From assembly GCF_900099695.1 (NCBI RefSeq), contig NZ_FNCY01000002.1:286609-350608 (forward strand): 64,000 bases of DNA, written 5' to 3'. Origin of the DNA: Propionivibrio dicarboxylicus (GTDB lineage Bacteria; Pseudomonadota; Gammaproteobacteria; Burkholderiales; Rhodocyclaceae). A program made the position numbers and the translations under genes. Shown piece by piece: positions 8,631-19,172 of this stretch (position 1 is its first letter; each line of letters begins with the position of its first letter). The notes beneath the pieces were generated by a model that ran no database searches, was not told where the DNA came from, and saw nothing but the letters and a program-made list of their open reading frames with translations.

Positions 8631-8999
8631 TCACGGGTCGCATGCTCCCGACCGCAGGCATACCGTAGCGACATTAACGGCGAAGCGGCCGACTTCTTGA
8701 TACCAGCCCTCGTTCAAGAGTCCGATTTTCAACGCAAGCATGAGCGCTACCCCCTTCCCCGCCTCGTTGGCGCGAGCGCCATGCCGGGCAATCTCGAGGC
8801 AGTTCAGGACATGCAAAGCCGCGCCGCGTCGCCGACCGCCGGCGGTGACACCGGCATGTCGGAGAAGTGAAATCCGCTCTAGCCCATAGGCATGACAAAG
8901 ACGCTTGTCGCCCCTGTCCGCACATCTCGTCAAAGAGAAAAAATACGACATCGCCGCACCGGATTTCACAAGACGAAAATTATCGCCCTTGCCTTTCAT
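8631..8999 (-). CDS. Doubtful hypothetical open frame in an otherwise gene-poor stretch
   Basis: A 122-codon minus-strand frame covers much of the 625-bp interval between 8583 and 9207. Its second half (EAGKGVALMLALKIGLLNEGWYQ) reads like protein. The first half, rich in Arg, Gly and Cys, does not. No good ribosome binding site or family match was seen. It may be a degraded gene whose true start is lost. The remainder of the interval, 9000-9207, holds the promoter region of the kinase gene and nothing else I can name. Confidence 0.25.
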   Translation of the reverse strand: MKGKGDNFRLVKSGAAMSYFFSLTRCADRGDKRLCHAYGLERISLLRHAGVTAGGRRRGAALHVLNCLEIARHGARANEAGKGVALMLALKIGLLNEGWYQEVGRFAVNVATVCLRSGACDP

Positions 9000-9207
9000 G
9001 GCGAGGCTTCATACTATGACTACTGCTACTGGCATACATGTAATTGGCTTAAGGATGCTCGCAAGAATCCGGAGCCGTCATTCCTGCGCAGACTGGAATT
9101 GAGACAAATCAACAACGGGGCCTCGGCTTTCGCCGAAGGGGGGTACGAGCAGGACTTCGTATCCTTTTAGCATTGGCAATGACCAATTTGTTGACAGTCA
9201 CACCAGC

Positions 9208-10938
9208 ATGACGACCAATTTTTGCGAAGAAAATATTGACTACCGGGCGATCGTGGACGGCCTGCCTGGCCTGTTCGTGATCATGGATGCCGAATTGAGG
9301 ATCATCGGCGTGAGCAACGCCTACACCCGGTCGACCATGACGCGGCGCGACGAGATCCTCGGGAAGACGATGTTCGAGGTCTTTCCGGACAACCCGGACG
9401 ACCCGGCCGCCGACGGCGTGCGCAATCTTCATGCCTCGCTGCAACGCGTGCTGAAATCGGGCGTTCCGGACACCATGTCCGTGCAGAAATACGACATCCG
9501 CAAACCACCGGAGGATGGCGGCGGGTTCGAGGAGCGTTACTGGACCCCGATCAATTCCCCGATACTGGACAAGGATGGACGGGTCCGCTACGTCATCCAC
9601 AAAGCCGAAGACGTCACTGAATTCATTCGCCTCAAACAGAAAGGTCTCGAGCAACTGCGCTGCAACGAAGGCCTGAACCAACAGGCCGCGCAGATGGAAG
9701 CGGAGATTTTCGAGCGCACCCGCGAAGTCGCGGCGGCCAGCGCATTGCTCAAGACCACCAACCAGGCGCTCGAAGAGGCAAAAGTCGCGGCCGAGGCGGC
9801 CAATGTCGCCAAGAGCGCCTTTCTCGCGACCATGAGTCACGAAATCCGCACCCCGATGAACGGGGTCCTGGGCATGGTCAGCCTGCTACGGCGAAGCCCG
9901 CTCAACGCGAAGCAACAAGGCCACCTCGAAAAAATCCAGACCTCCGGCGAACACCTGCTCGCCATCATCAACGACATCCTCGATTTTTCGAAGATCGAAG
10001 CCGGCAAGATCGAACTCGCCAGCGACGACTTCCGCCTCGCCGACCTCATTGGCGAATCCTGGACGCTCGTCGGCGACCGAATCACGGCCAAAGGACTGGA
10101 ACGCCGGACCATCTGCTGGAAACCCGAGCTGATCCTGCGCGGCGACAAGACCCGACTGAAACAGGCGCTGGTCAACTTCCTGAGCAACGCCGTCAAGTTC
10201 ACCGAAAAGGGCAGTGTCACGCTTGCCTGCAGGGTGGAAGAAGACTCGGGCACCGGCTACCTGCTCCGTTTCGAAGTCACCGACACCGGTATCGGACTGA
10301 GCGAGGAACAGCAGACACGGATCTTCAACGCCTTCGAGCAGGCCGACAGCGGCACCAGCCGAAAATATCAGGGGACGGGACTCGGCCTCGCAATCACCCA
10401 ACGCATCGCGCAACTGATGGGCGGCGAGACCGGCGTCATCAGCGCCCCCGGCCGCGGCAGCACTTTCTGGCTGACCTGCCGCCTGCCCAAGGGAGAACAT
10501 GCCAAACCGGTCGTCGCGCCGTCGGCCGAAGTGCCCGAGGCCATTCTGGCGCGCGACTATCGGGGACGCAAGATCCTGGTGGTCGATGACGAACCGATCA
10601 ATCGCGAAATCATCGGCTACATGCTCGATGACATTGGACTCAAGATCGACACGGCGGGGGACGGCAAGGAAGCACTGATGAAAGCCCGCCAGACCGGCTA
10701 CGACATCGTGCTGATGGACATGCAGATGCCGGAACTGGACGGCCTCGACGCGACACCGCAACTACGCGCCCTGCCCGGCTTCGAGAACCTCGTCATCATC
10801 GCCCTGACGGCTAATGCCTTCGATGACGATCGCGTCCGCTGCCTGACGGCCGGCATGAACGATTTCATCGCCAAACCCTTCAAACCGGAGGTCGTGTTCG
10901 AGAAGCTGCTCCAGTGGCTCCGTCACGGAAACCGCTGA
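9208..10938 (+). CDS. Hybrid sensor histidine kinase / response regulator (PAS-HisKA-HATPase-REC)
   Basis: The 576-residue protein has an N-terminal PAS-like sensor (about 10-140), a coiled-coil linker (about 150-200), a HisKA domain with FLATMSHEIRTPMNGVLG and phospho-acceptor His211, and a HATPase domain with NAVKFTEKG, DTGIGL and GTGLGLAI boxes. A C-terminal receiver (about 452-570) has VVDDE and phospho-acceptor Asp504 in LMDMQMPELDG. No membrane segment is present, so it is probably cytosolic. No partner regulator or Hpt gene is adjacent. The gene stands alone, with the sirtuin convergent 16 bp away. The signal is unknown. Confidence 0.93.
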   Translation: MTTNFCEENIDYRAIVDGLPGLFVIMDAELRIIGVSNAYTRSTMTRRDEILGKTMFEVFPDNPDDPAADGVRNLHASLQRVLKSGVPDTMSVQKYDIRKPPEDGGGFEERYWTPINSPILDKDGRVRYVIHKAEDVTEFIRLKQKGLEQLRCNEGLNQQAAQMEAEIFERTREVAAASALLKTTNQALEEAKVAAEAANVAKSAFLATMSHEIRTPMNGVLGMVSLLRRSPLNAKQQGHLEKIQTSGEHLLAIINDILDFSKIEAGKIELASDDFRLADLIGESWTLVGDRITAKGLERRTICWKPELILRGDKTRLKQALVNFLSNAVKFTEKGSVTLACRVEEDSGTGYLLRFEVTDTGIGLSEEQQTRIFNAFEQADSGTSRKYQGTGLGLAITQRIAQLMGGETGVISAPGRGSTFWLTCRLPKGEHAKPVVAPSAEVPEAILARDYRGRKILVVDDEPINREIIGYMLDDIGLKIDTAGDGKEALMKARQTGYDIVLMDMQMPELDGLDATPQLRALPGFENLVIIALTANAFDDDRVRCLTAGMNDFIAKPFKPEVVFEKLLQWLRHGNR

Positions 10939-10954
10939 GCGCGGTCGTCGGCGA

Positions 10955-11725
10955 TCAGCCCCCTGCGGCCAATGCGCCGCAGATCGCCGTCATCGCCTCG
11001 GCCGCGCCGATCGCCAACCGATAGCGCACACTGCCGCTCAGCCGCGTCGCCGCCGGATTGATCTCGACCGTCGGCACGCCGCGCCGTACGGCCTGCAGCA
11101 CCGGTTCGGCAATATAGGGAAATACCGCCGTCGTACCAATGATGAAGACGAGATCGAAACCCTTCGCCAGTTCGTCGTACAAGCGCTCGATCGCCGGCCC
11201 CGGCAATTGTTCGCCGAAGAGCACGACGGCAGGCCGCACGACACCGCCGCAACGCCGGCAATGCGGCGGCACCTGCGGATCGGCGAGATCGGCCTCGGCG
11301 CCGCACTCCTGGCAATAGCGCCGCGCCAGCGTCCCGTGGATCTCGATCAGATCGCCGCTGCCGGCACGCGCATGCAGGCCGTCGATGTTCTGCGTCAGGA
11401 CCACCACTTCATGCGTTCGCTCGAGCGCAACGATCGCCCGATGCGCCGCGTTGGGTTCGACGTGATGACAATTGCGTTCGATCTGCGCCAGGTACTTCCA
11501 GGTGATGTCGGGACGCACGGCCAGGCAGTCGCCGGACAGGGCTTCCTCGATCTCGAGCCCGTCCTCGGTCGCTTCGCCGTTGTAGAGACCGCCGACGCCG
11601 CGATACGTCGGCAGGCCGGAATCGGCCGAAATACCGGCGCCGGTGACGAACAGCACACGCTGCGCCGTCTCCAGCAGCGCGGCGATTTCGCGGCAGCTAC
11701 GCGCCGCTTCCGGGTTCATCGCCAT
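10955..11725 (-). CDS. NAD-dependent protein deacylase, Sir2 family
   Basis: The 256-residue sirtuin removes acyl groups from lysine using NAD. It has the NAD-binding FVTGAGISADSGLPTYRG, the TQNIDGLHARAG motif, the catalytic histidine in IEIHGT, two zinc-binding pairs (CQEC and CRRC), and the GTTAVFPYIAEPV block. The more usual FRG is YRG here. I start it at 11725 (MAMNPEA), one base after the stop of the deaminase gene. A longer frame to 11839 lies inside that gene. The tight spacing makes a two-gene operon of deaminase and sirtuin likely. Confidence 0.92.
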   Translation of the reverse strand: MAMNPEAARSCREIAALLETAQRVLFVTGAGISADSGLPTYRGVGGLYNGEATEDGLEIEEALSGDCLAVRPDITWKYLAQIERNCHHVEPNAAHRAIVALERTHEVVVLTQNIDGLHARAGSGDLIEIHGTLARRYCQECGAEADLADPQVPPHCRRCGGVVRPAVVLFGEQLPGPAIERLYDELAKGFDLVFIIGTTAVFPYIAEPVLQAVRRGVPTVEINPAATRLSGSVRYRLAIGAAEAMTAICGALAAGG

Positions 11726-11726
11726 G

Positions 11727-13929
<2,203 letters not shown>

Positions 13930-13951
13930 CGGGTTCCGCTCCTCGGGTATG

Positions 13952-14129
13952 AGAGCCTGTTTCGGCAGGGATCGCGGGCCGCGCCGGCGGCCCTCCGGGT
14001 TGCCGCTATGGACGGCGTCTGCGGCGTTGCTCGGCTTGCGCATGGAACAACCATGCGCTGCACCTCGCGCCTTGCATCCATCCGCCCGTATCGACAACGC
14101 GGCTCGCGAGCCCTACCGAAACAGGCTCT
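13952..14129. repeat. Inverted-repeat element with structured core, copy 1
   Basis: A 178-bp element is bounded by 19-nt arms, AGAGCCTGTTTCGGCAGGG at 13952-13970 and its inverted complement (one mismatch) at 14111-14129. On the minus strand its core has TGCAAGGCGCG, a hairpin GCGCATGG-loop-CCATGCGC, then GCAACGCCGCAGACG and a CCCGGAGGG hairpin. The same core with a different but equally paired hairpin occurs in the element at 37412-37681. It lies between the cobT terminator and cobT. It contains no gene. Confidence 0.75.
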
Positions 14130-14133
14130 GAAT

Positions 14134-14196
14134 CAAAAAAACAAAAAGGGCTCCGGCTGGCGGCGCGCAAACGCACGCATCCAGCCGGAGCCCTTT
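14134..14196 (-). terminator. Rho-independent terminator between cobalamin riboswitch and cobT
   Basis: On the minus strand AAAGGGCTCCGGCTGG (14196-14181) pairs perfectly with its complement at 14160-14145 and is followed by a T-rich run (14149-14134). It is directly downstream of the riboswitch, so it is the likely attenuator that stops cobT transcription when cobalamin is bound. Confidence 0.85.
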
Positions 14197-14209
14197 CCAT
14201 GGCTCCGTA

Positions 14210-14396
14210 TCGATTCGATCCGTCTTCTGGCTCCCGGATCAGCCGAAGTCTTGCGTCTTCCCGGCGAGGTCTGCCTCGTCAGTGACTGGTCTTTGCGACC
14301 CAGCAAGCTTCGTCCCCGGATACAGCGGCGGGCCCGCCACGGATTCACACCGTGTTCCGTTGATCGAATCTCAAGGAGCCGGCATTTTCTTCGCCG
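14210..14396 (-). ncRNA. Cobalamin riboswitch
   Basis: The minus strand reads GCCGGCTCCTTGAG at the 5' end, then ACGGTGTGAATCCGTGGCGG, GCCGCTGTATCC, a CAGTCACTG arm, CGGGAAGACG and GGGAGCCAGAAGAC at the 3' end. These match the ordered conserved blocks of the B12 element. It precedes a terminator and cobT, giving a complete attenuation unit. Confidence 0.9.
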
Positions 14397-14440
14397 TCCG
14401 CGCCGCTGTCAAGTCGGCGCCGGGGCATGCCCGCCAGCGC

Positions 14441-15454
14441 TTACCGCCGGCCCCGCGCGAAGATCTGGTCGAACGATCCACCCTCGGCAAAATGCGCCTT
14501 CTGTGCCTTTTGCCAACCGCCGAAGACAGCGTCGATGGTGATCAGATTGACCTTGCCGAATTGTTTCGCATATTTCGCGGCGACCTTTTCATCGCGCGGC
14601 CGGTAGTAATGCCGGGCCGCGATTTCCTGCCCTTCCGGCGAATACAGGTACTCGAGATAGGCCTGCGCGAGCTTGCGCGTTCCCTTCTTGTCGACCACCT
14701 TATCCACCACCGATACCGGCGGCTCTGCCAGAATCGACAAGGACGGCGTGACGATCTCGAATTTCTCCGGCCCGAGTTCCTTGACCGCGAGATACGCCTC
14801 GTTTTCCCAGGCCAGCAGCACATCACCGATGCCACGTTCGGTGAAGGTCGTCGTCGCGCCGCGCGCGCCTGAATCGAGCACCTTGACGTTGTTGAACAAC
14901 GCACCGACGAATTCCTTCGCCTTTTCCTCATTGCCGCCAGGCTGCTTGAGCGCATAGGCCCAGGCCGCCAGATAGTTCCAGCGGGCGCCACCCGAGGTCT
15001 TCGGATTCGGCGTCACGACGCCGATGCCCGGCTTGACGAGATCGGTCCAATCCTTGATCTGCTTGGGATTGCCCTTGCGCACCAGAAAGACGATCGTCGA
15101 CGTGTAGGGTGAGGCATTGTGCGGCAAGCGTTTCTGCCAATCCTCGGGAATCAGCTTCTTGTCCGCCAGCGCGATGACATCGTAGCCGAGCGCCAGCGTC
15201 ACGACATCGGCTTCGAGGCCGTCGATGACGGCGAGCGCCTGCTTGCCCGAGCCGCCATGCGACTGTTTGACGGACACGACTTCCCCGGTCTTTTCCTTCC
15301 AGTGGCGGGCAAAGGCCACGTTATAGTCCTGATACAGTTCCCGCGTCGGATCGTACGAGACGTTCAGCAAGGCGGTTTCCGCCCGCACCGGCGAAAACGC
15401 CGCCGAAAGAAGAATGCCGACGCCGAGACCGGCAAGCAGTTTGCGAAATTCCAT
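14441..15454 (-). CDS. sbp: Sulfate ABC transporter substrate-binding protein
   Basis: The 337-residue periplasmic protein has a signal peptide ([20 protein letters not shown], cleaved after VRA) followed by [37 protein letters not shown] and [16 protein letters not shown], the ligand-contacting motifs of Sbp/CysP. It should bind sulfate (or thiosulfate) for a CysTWA permease. AGGAG precedes the ATG at 15454. No cysTWA genes are adjacent, so it acts with a permease encoded elsewhere. It is divergent from the PLP enzyme at 15656, which may share the sulfur theme. Confidence 0.94.
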   Translation of the reverse strand: MEFRKLLAGLGVGILLSAAFSPVRAETALLNVSYDPTRELYQDYNVAFARHWKEKTGEVVSVKQSHGGSGKQALAVIDGLEADVVTLALGYDVIALADKKLIPEDWQKRLPHNASPYTSTIVFLVRKGNPKQIKDWTDLVKPGIGVVTPNPKTSGGARWNYLAAWAYALKQPGGNEEKAKEFVGALFNNVKVLDSGARGATTTFTERGIGDVLLAWENEAYLAVKELGPEKFEIVTPSLSILAEPPVSVVDKVVDKKGTRKLAQAYLEYLYSPEGQEIAARHYYRPRDEKVAAKYAKQFGKVNLITIDAVFGGWQKAQKAHFAEGGSFDQIFARGRR

Positions 15455-15655
15455 GATCCGACTCCTGTGCGAAAAGATGTTGGAGCGAGTCTAGGAAAAA
15501 GGCCGGATCGACGGAACGATGTATTTCTTATGAGCTTATAGTCCCGATCCGCAGCAAGAAGCCGACGCGGCAAAAATGGCCCGGGCAACGCACAGCGGCA
15601 AAAAATAGACGACAATACGCGCTTGTCTTTTCCCCTCACGCACTTCACGTCGACC

Positions 15656-16888
15656 ATGAAAGCATTCGGATTCACTACTGCCACCCTGCACAGCGACCGC
15701 GCCAAGCCGGTTGAGCACGGGGCCATCCACAAACCGATCCACAATTCCGCCGCCTTCGGTTTTGCCGATGTCGGCGACCTCGTCCGCGTTTTCCAGGGCG
15801 AACAGGCCGGCTTCGTCTACGGCCGCCAGGGCACGCCGACGACGGCGGCGCTCGAAGAAAAGATCACGCGCATGGAAGGCGGCATCGCCACCGCCACCTT
15901 CGGCAGCGGCATGGGCGCCATTTCGTCGACCCTGCTTGCGCTCTTGCGCGCCGGCGACCACTTCATCGCCAGCAGCTTCCTCTTCGGCAACACCACCAGC
16001 CTGTTCGAGACCTTCGCCCAGATGGGCGTTGCCGTCAGCTTCGTCGATGCCACCGACACCGCCCAGGTCGAAGCTGCCATCCGGCCTGAAACCCGCCTCG
16101 TCTTCGTCGAAACGATCGCCAATCCCTGCACGCAGGTCGCCGATCTCGCCGGTATCGGCCAACTCTGCGAAGCGCGCGGACTCGTCTACATCGTCGACAA
16201 CACGATCACCTCGCCCTACCTGTTCCAGCCGCAATCGGTCGGCGCCTCGCTGGTCATCAACTCGCTGACCAAGTACATCGGTGGACACGGCAACGCCCTT
16301 GGCGGCGCCGTCACCGAAACCGGCCGTTTCGACTGGAGCCGCTATCCGAACCTTTACGACTACTACAAGAAAGGCAACCCGGCGACCTGGGGCATCACGC
16401 AGATCCGCAAGAAGGGCCTGCGCGACGCCGGCGCCACGCTCGGACCGGAAGCGGCGCACCACCTCGCCGTCGGCTCGGAAACGCTGGCACTGCGTATGGA
16501 ACGCATCTGCGCCAACGCCCAACGCCTAGCCGAATTTCTCGACGCTCATCCCGGTGTCAGCCGCGTGTACTACCCCGGTCTTGCCGAGCATCCGCAGTAC
16601 GAGCGCGCAAAAACGCTGTTCAAGGGCAACAGCGGCATCCTCTCGTTCGAACTCGTCGACGGTCGCGACTGCCTCGACCTCTTCCGCAAGTTCCGCGTCG
16701 TCATTTCATCGACCAACCTTGGCGACAACCGGACGCTGGCGATCCCGGTCGCGCAGACGATCTACTTCGAACTTGGCCAGGCGCGCCGCGCCGAACTCGG
16801 CATCGCCGAATCGCTGATCCGCGTCTCGGTCGGCATCGAGGACGGCGACGACCTCATCGCCGATTTCTCGGCCGCGCTCGAAGCCTGA
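15656..16888 (+). CDS. Cystathionine gamma-synthase family PLP enzyme (Cys/Met metabolism)
   Basis: The 410-residue protein belongs to the Cys/Met-metabolism PLP family. YGRQGTPTTAALEEKI, TFGSGMGAISSTLLALL and VFVETIANPCTQ are present, and NSLTKYIGGHGNALGG carries the PLP lysine. Members include cystathionine gamma-synthase, O-succinyl/acetylhomoserine sulfhydrylase and methionine gamma-lyase. The sequence alone does not decide which. I use the ATG at 15656 (MKAFGFTTATLHSDR), the family start; an upstream in-frame ATG at 15623 is less likely. It is divergent from the sulfate-binding protein gene and ends at a bidirectional terminator. Confidence 0.88.
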   Translation: MKAFGFTTATLHSDRAKPVEHGAIHKPIHNSAAFGFADVGDLVRVFQGEQAGFVYGRQGTPTTAALEEKITRMEGGIATATFGSGMGAISSTLLALLRAGDHFIASSFLFGNTTSLFETFAQMGVAVSFVDATDTAQVEAAIRPETRLVFVETIANPCTQVADLAGIGQLCEARGLVYIVDNTITSPYLFQPQSVGASLVINSLTKYIGGHGNALGGAVTETGRFDWSRYPNLYDYYKKGNPATWGITQIRKKGLRDAGATLGPEAAHHLAVGSETLALRMERICANAQRLAEFLDAHPGVSRVYYPGLAEHPQYERAKTLFKGNSGILSFELVDGRDCLDLFRKFRVVISSTNLGDNRTLAIPVAQTIYFELGQARRAELGIAESLIRVSVGIEDGDDLIADFSAALEA

Positions 16889-16910
16889 CGTCGATCGCCG
16901 CTCGCCACTG

Positions 16911-16940
16911 AAGGCCGCCCGCCGCAGGGCGGGCGGCCTT
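16911..16940. terminator. Bidirectional hairpin between convergent genes
   Basis: A perfect 13-bp stem, AAGGCCGCCCGCC with its complement and a 4-nt loop, lies 22 bp after the PLP-enzyme stop and 11 bp before the serine-dehydratase stop. T residues flank the stem weakly on both sides. It probably ends both transcripts. Confidence 0.7.
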
Positions 16941-16950
16941 CATGCAAAAA

Positions 16951-18168
16951 TCATTTCAAGTCACGCTGCAGGCGAACGATCTTCGCCAACCCGCCGGCGG
17001 CCGTCTCGCGATAGCCGGAATTGAGATCGCGCCCGGTTTCCCACATCGTCTTCACCACCTCATCGAACGAGACGATATGCCTCCCGTCAGAGAGCAGCGC
17101 ATAGGCGGCACAGTCGACGGCACGCACGGCAGCAATCGCGTTGCGCTCGATGCAGGGAATCTGCACATAGCCGCCAATCGGATCGCAGGTCAAGCCGAGA
17201 TGGTGTTCGAGCCCCATCTCAGCGGCATATTCAACCTGACGCGACGAACCGCCGAGCAACTGGGCGGCGGCGGCGGCCGCCATGGCACACGCGGTACCGA
17301 CCTCACCCTGGCACCCCACTTCAGCGCCGGAAATCGAAGCATTGCGCTTGACAAGATTGCCGATCAGGCCGGCCGTCGCCAATGCGCGGGCGACCTTTTC
17401 GTCGGAAAGCGCCGATTGCTGCTGGAGGAAGAACAACACGCTGGGCAAGACCCCACAAGCCCCACAGGTCGGCGCCGTGACGATCGTCCGTCCCGACGCG
17501 TTTTCTTCGGACACCGCCAGCGCATAGGAAAAGAGCAAGGCCGTCTGGCCGAAATACCCGGCCATGCTGCCGGCCCGGGCGTGGTAGGACGCGGCCTTGC
17601 GCGGCACGTTCAGGTCGCCCGGCAACTTGCCTTCGGCATCGAGTCCGCGTGCGATGGTCGCCTGCATGGTCGACCAGATATCAGCAAGAAACGGCCAGAT
17701 GGCCTCGCCCTCGCACTGCCCGACGATTTCCCACAAGGACAGGCCGTCGCGGTCGCACTGCGCCAGCACTTCCTGCAACGAGGCGAAGGGATAGACGGCA
17801 GGGCCGCCACCGGCACGCCCCTCGGCATCCATCAGCGCTCCACCACCGACTGAATAGACGACACGCGCGGCGAGCACATTGTCATCATCATCAAGCGCCT
17901 CGAACTGCAAGCCATTGGGATGGCGCGGGAGAACCGTTTCCGGCCGCCAGCATATCTCGGTCGGCAGAGGCAGGAACGGCTCGCTGACCGCCCGATCAGT
18001 GAGGTGTCCTCGCCCGGTTGCGGCGAGGCTCCCGAACAGGGACACGCGAATCCTGCAGGCATTGCCGGGCAAGTCTGAACGAAAGGATTCGGCAGCAAAC
18101 CGCGGCCCCATCGTATGACTGCTCGACGGACCGATTCCCACCCGAAAAAGCTCGCGAAGTGATTTCAT
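16951..18168 (-). CDS. sdaA: L-serine ammonia-lyase (iron-sulfur type)
   Basis: L-serine is deaminated to pyruvate by this oxygen-sensitive 4Fe-4S enzyme. The 405-residue protein has GIGPSSSHTMGPRFAA at the start of the beta domain, then alpha-domain motifs APTCGACGVLPSV and GLTCDPIGGYVQIPC, whose cysteines ligate the cluster, and ALLSDGRHIVSFDEVV. It is somewhat shorter than E. coli SdaA (about 454), mainly in the beta domain. I start at 18168 (MKSLRELFRVGIGPS); 18195 is possible. It stands alone between two terminators. Confidence 0.94.
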   Translation of the reverse strand: MKSLRELFRVGIGPSSSHTMGPRFAAESFRSDLPGNACRIRVSLFGSLAATGRGHLTDRAVSEPFLPLPTEICWRPETVLPRHPNGLQFEALDDDDNVLAARVVYSVGGGALMDAEGRAGGGPAVYPFASLQEVLAQCDRDGLSLWEIVGQCEGEAIWPFLADIWSTMQATIARGLDAEGKLPGDLNVPRKAASYHARAGSMAGYFGQTALLFSYALAVSEENASGRTIVTAPTCGACGVLPSVLFFLQQQSALSDEKVARALATAGLIGNLVKRNASISGAEVGCQGEVGTACAMAAAAAAQLLGGSSRQVEYAAEMGLEHHLGLTCDPIGGYVQIPCIERNAIAAVRAVDCAAYALLSDGRHIVSFDEVVKTMWETGRDLNSGYRETAAGGLAKIVRLQRDLK

Positions 18169-18299
18169 CCAATGCCATCCCAAGGCAAAAGCCACAAAAA
18201 ATGGAATGCCCGGAACCGCCCCGAAAATTAGCGTTGGCGCACCCGCCGGACGTTCGCACTATAGCGCACTGGCGTATCGACGTAAGCGATGATATTGGC

Positions 18300-18340
18300 A
18301 AAAAAAGACGGGGCATGAACTCGGGGGATGTTCATGCCCC
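18300..18340 (-). terminator. Rho-independent terminator downstream of luxI
   Basis: GGGGCATGAAC (18310-18320) and GTTCATGCCCC (18330-18340) form a perfect 11-bp stem. On the minus strand the stem is followed by GTCTTTTTTT. It lies about 80 bp beyond the luxI stop with an inverted-repeat element between them. Confidence 0.85.
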
Positions 18341-18342
18341 TA

Positions 18343-18395
18343 AGAGCCTATTTCGATAGGGATCGTGGGCCGCGAGCCCTACCGAAATAGGCTCT
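18343..18395. repeat. Core-less inverted-repeat element
   Basis: AGAGCCTATTTCGATAGGG (18343-18361) is inverted at 18377-18395 with one mismatch and only a 15-bp loop between. The arms match those of the element at 13952-14129 except for paired changes (GTTTC/GAAAC there, ATTTC/GAAAT here). The 140-bp core is missing. It lies between luxI and its terminator. Confidence 0.7.
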
Positions 18396-18422
18396 AAGTC
18401 AGACTGGGCGATCGTTACTGCG

Positions 18423-18986
18423 TTACAACTGATCGATCTCAATCCAACAGGCAAAAAGAGGGTGACCACCGACAACCAACGGCGGCCCGGCGCGGTGGGC
18501 GCGAAAACCCGCATGGCGCAGCAAGCGCTCGACGCCCAGCGGAGAAACAGTAATCAGCCTTTTCGCCCCCAAGCCTGAAGCCGTCTCGATCGCCCCTTTG
18601 AGAAGAGCGACGGCAATGTGTGACGAGAACTGGCCGCTCTGAATACAGGAAGCGGCAGAAACATCGACGGCGGCAAAGCGAGAAAGCTCCCAGATATCCG
18701 GAGACGAAGGCGGAACGGCACCGTTGAGCAATTCCGGAAAGACTTCGGCGAGCAAATACGGCCGAACCGTCGGTAACAAGCGCGCGCACCCGCTGATGCG
18801 ATTGCTGTCATCCCGGGCAAGGACGTAGACCGTATCCTCACGGTCGAACTGGTCCCGTTCGAGGCGATCCGGCGTCGCCAGATCGGACCAGCCGAGCATT
18901 TCGACGAAAACCTCATGACGATACGACGCCAAGCCACGATACAAACCGGCCGGCAAACCAGCGCGCATTCCAGAAAGAATATCCAT
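18423..18986 (-). CDS. luxI: Acyl-homoserine-lactone synthase, LuxI family
   Basis: The 187-residue protein makes an acyl-homoserine lactone from SAM and acyl-ACP. LuxI-family residues are present in order: YRHEVFVEMLGW, ERDQFDREDTVYVLA, SGCARLLPTVRPYLLAEVFP and IWELSRFAAVDVS. GAGG precedes the ATG at 18986. A palindromic lux box lies 63 bp upstream, so positive autoinduction through the LuxR at 19717 is likely. The acyl chain made cannot be read from the sequence. An RsaM-like gene lies upstream on the same strand. Confidence 0.94.
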   Translation of the reverse strand: MDILSGMRAGLPAGLYRGLASYRHEVFVEMLGWSDLATPDRLERDQFDREDTVYVLARDDSNRISGCARLLPTVRPYLLAEVFPELLNGAVPPSSPDIWELSRFAAVDVSAASCIQSGQFSSHIAVALLKGAIETASGLGAKRLITVSPLGVERLLRHAGFRAHRAGPPLVVGGHPLFACWIEIDQL

Positions 18987-19048
18987 TTCAACCTCGCCGC
19001 AATGCTTAACGAGGCTTCATTAGAGTACCTTTCTGCGCTTGTCCGAAA

Positions 19049-19064
19049 CTGACAGATCTGACAG
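19049..19064. promoter_or_regulatory. lux box upstream of luxI
   Basis: CTGACAGATCTGACAG fits the LuxR-family dyad CTGNCAGATCTGNCAG. Its centre is about 41 bp upstream of the start expected from a TACTCT -10 element at 19028-19023 on the minus strand, the class II activation position. Confidence 0.75.
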
Positions 19065-19172
19065 GAGAACAAATTATTTACAAAAAATCAATTTGTTACA
19101 GCGCATACAAAACAACACGGAGATCCGCGAAGTATCAATAACTGTGATTTTGTACCAACTATTTCCTATTTA

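Noticed and set aside
8892..9170. 92-codon plus-strand frame before the hybrid kinase
   Set aside because: It has no ribosome site, no recognisable motif and overlaps another doubtful frame; the kinase start at 9208 is clear.
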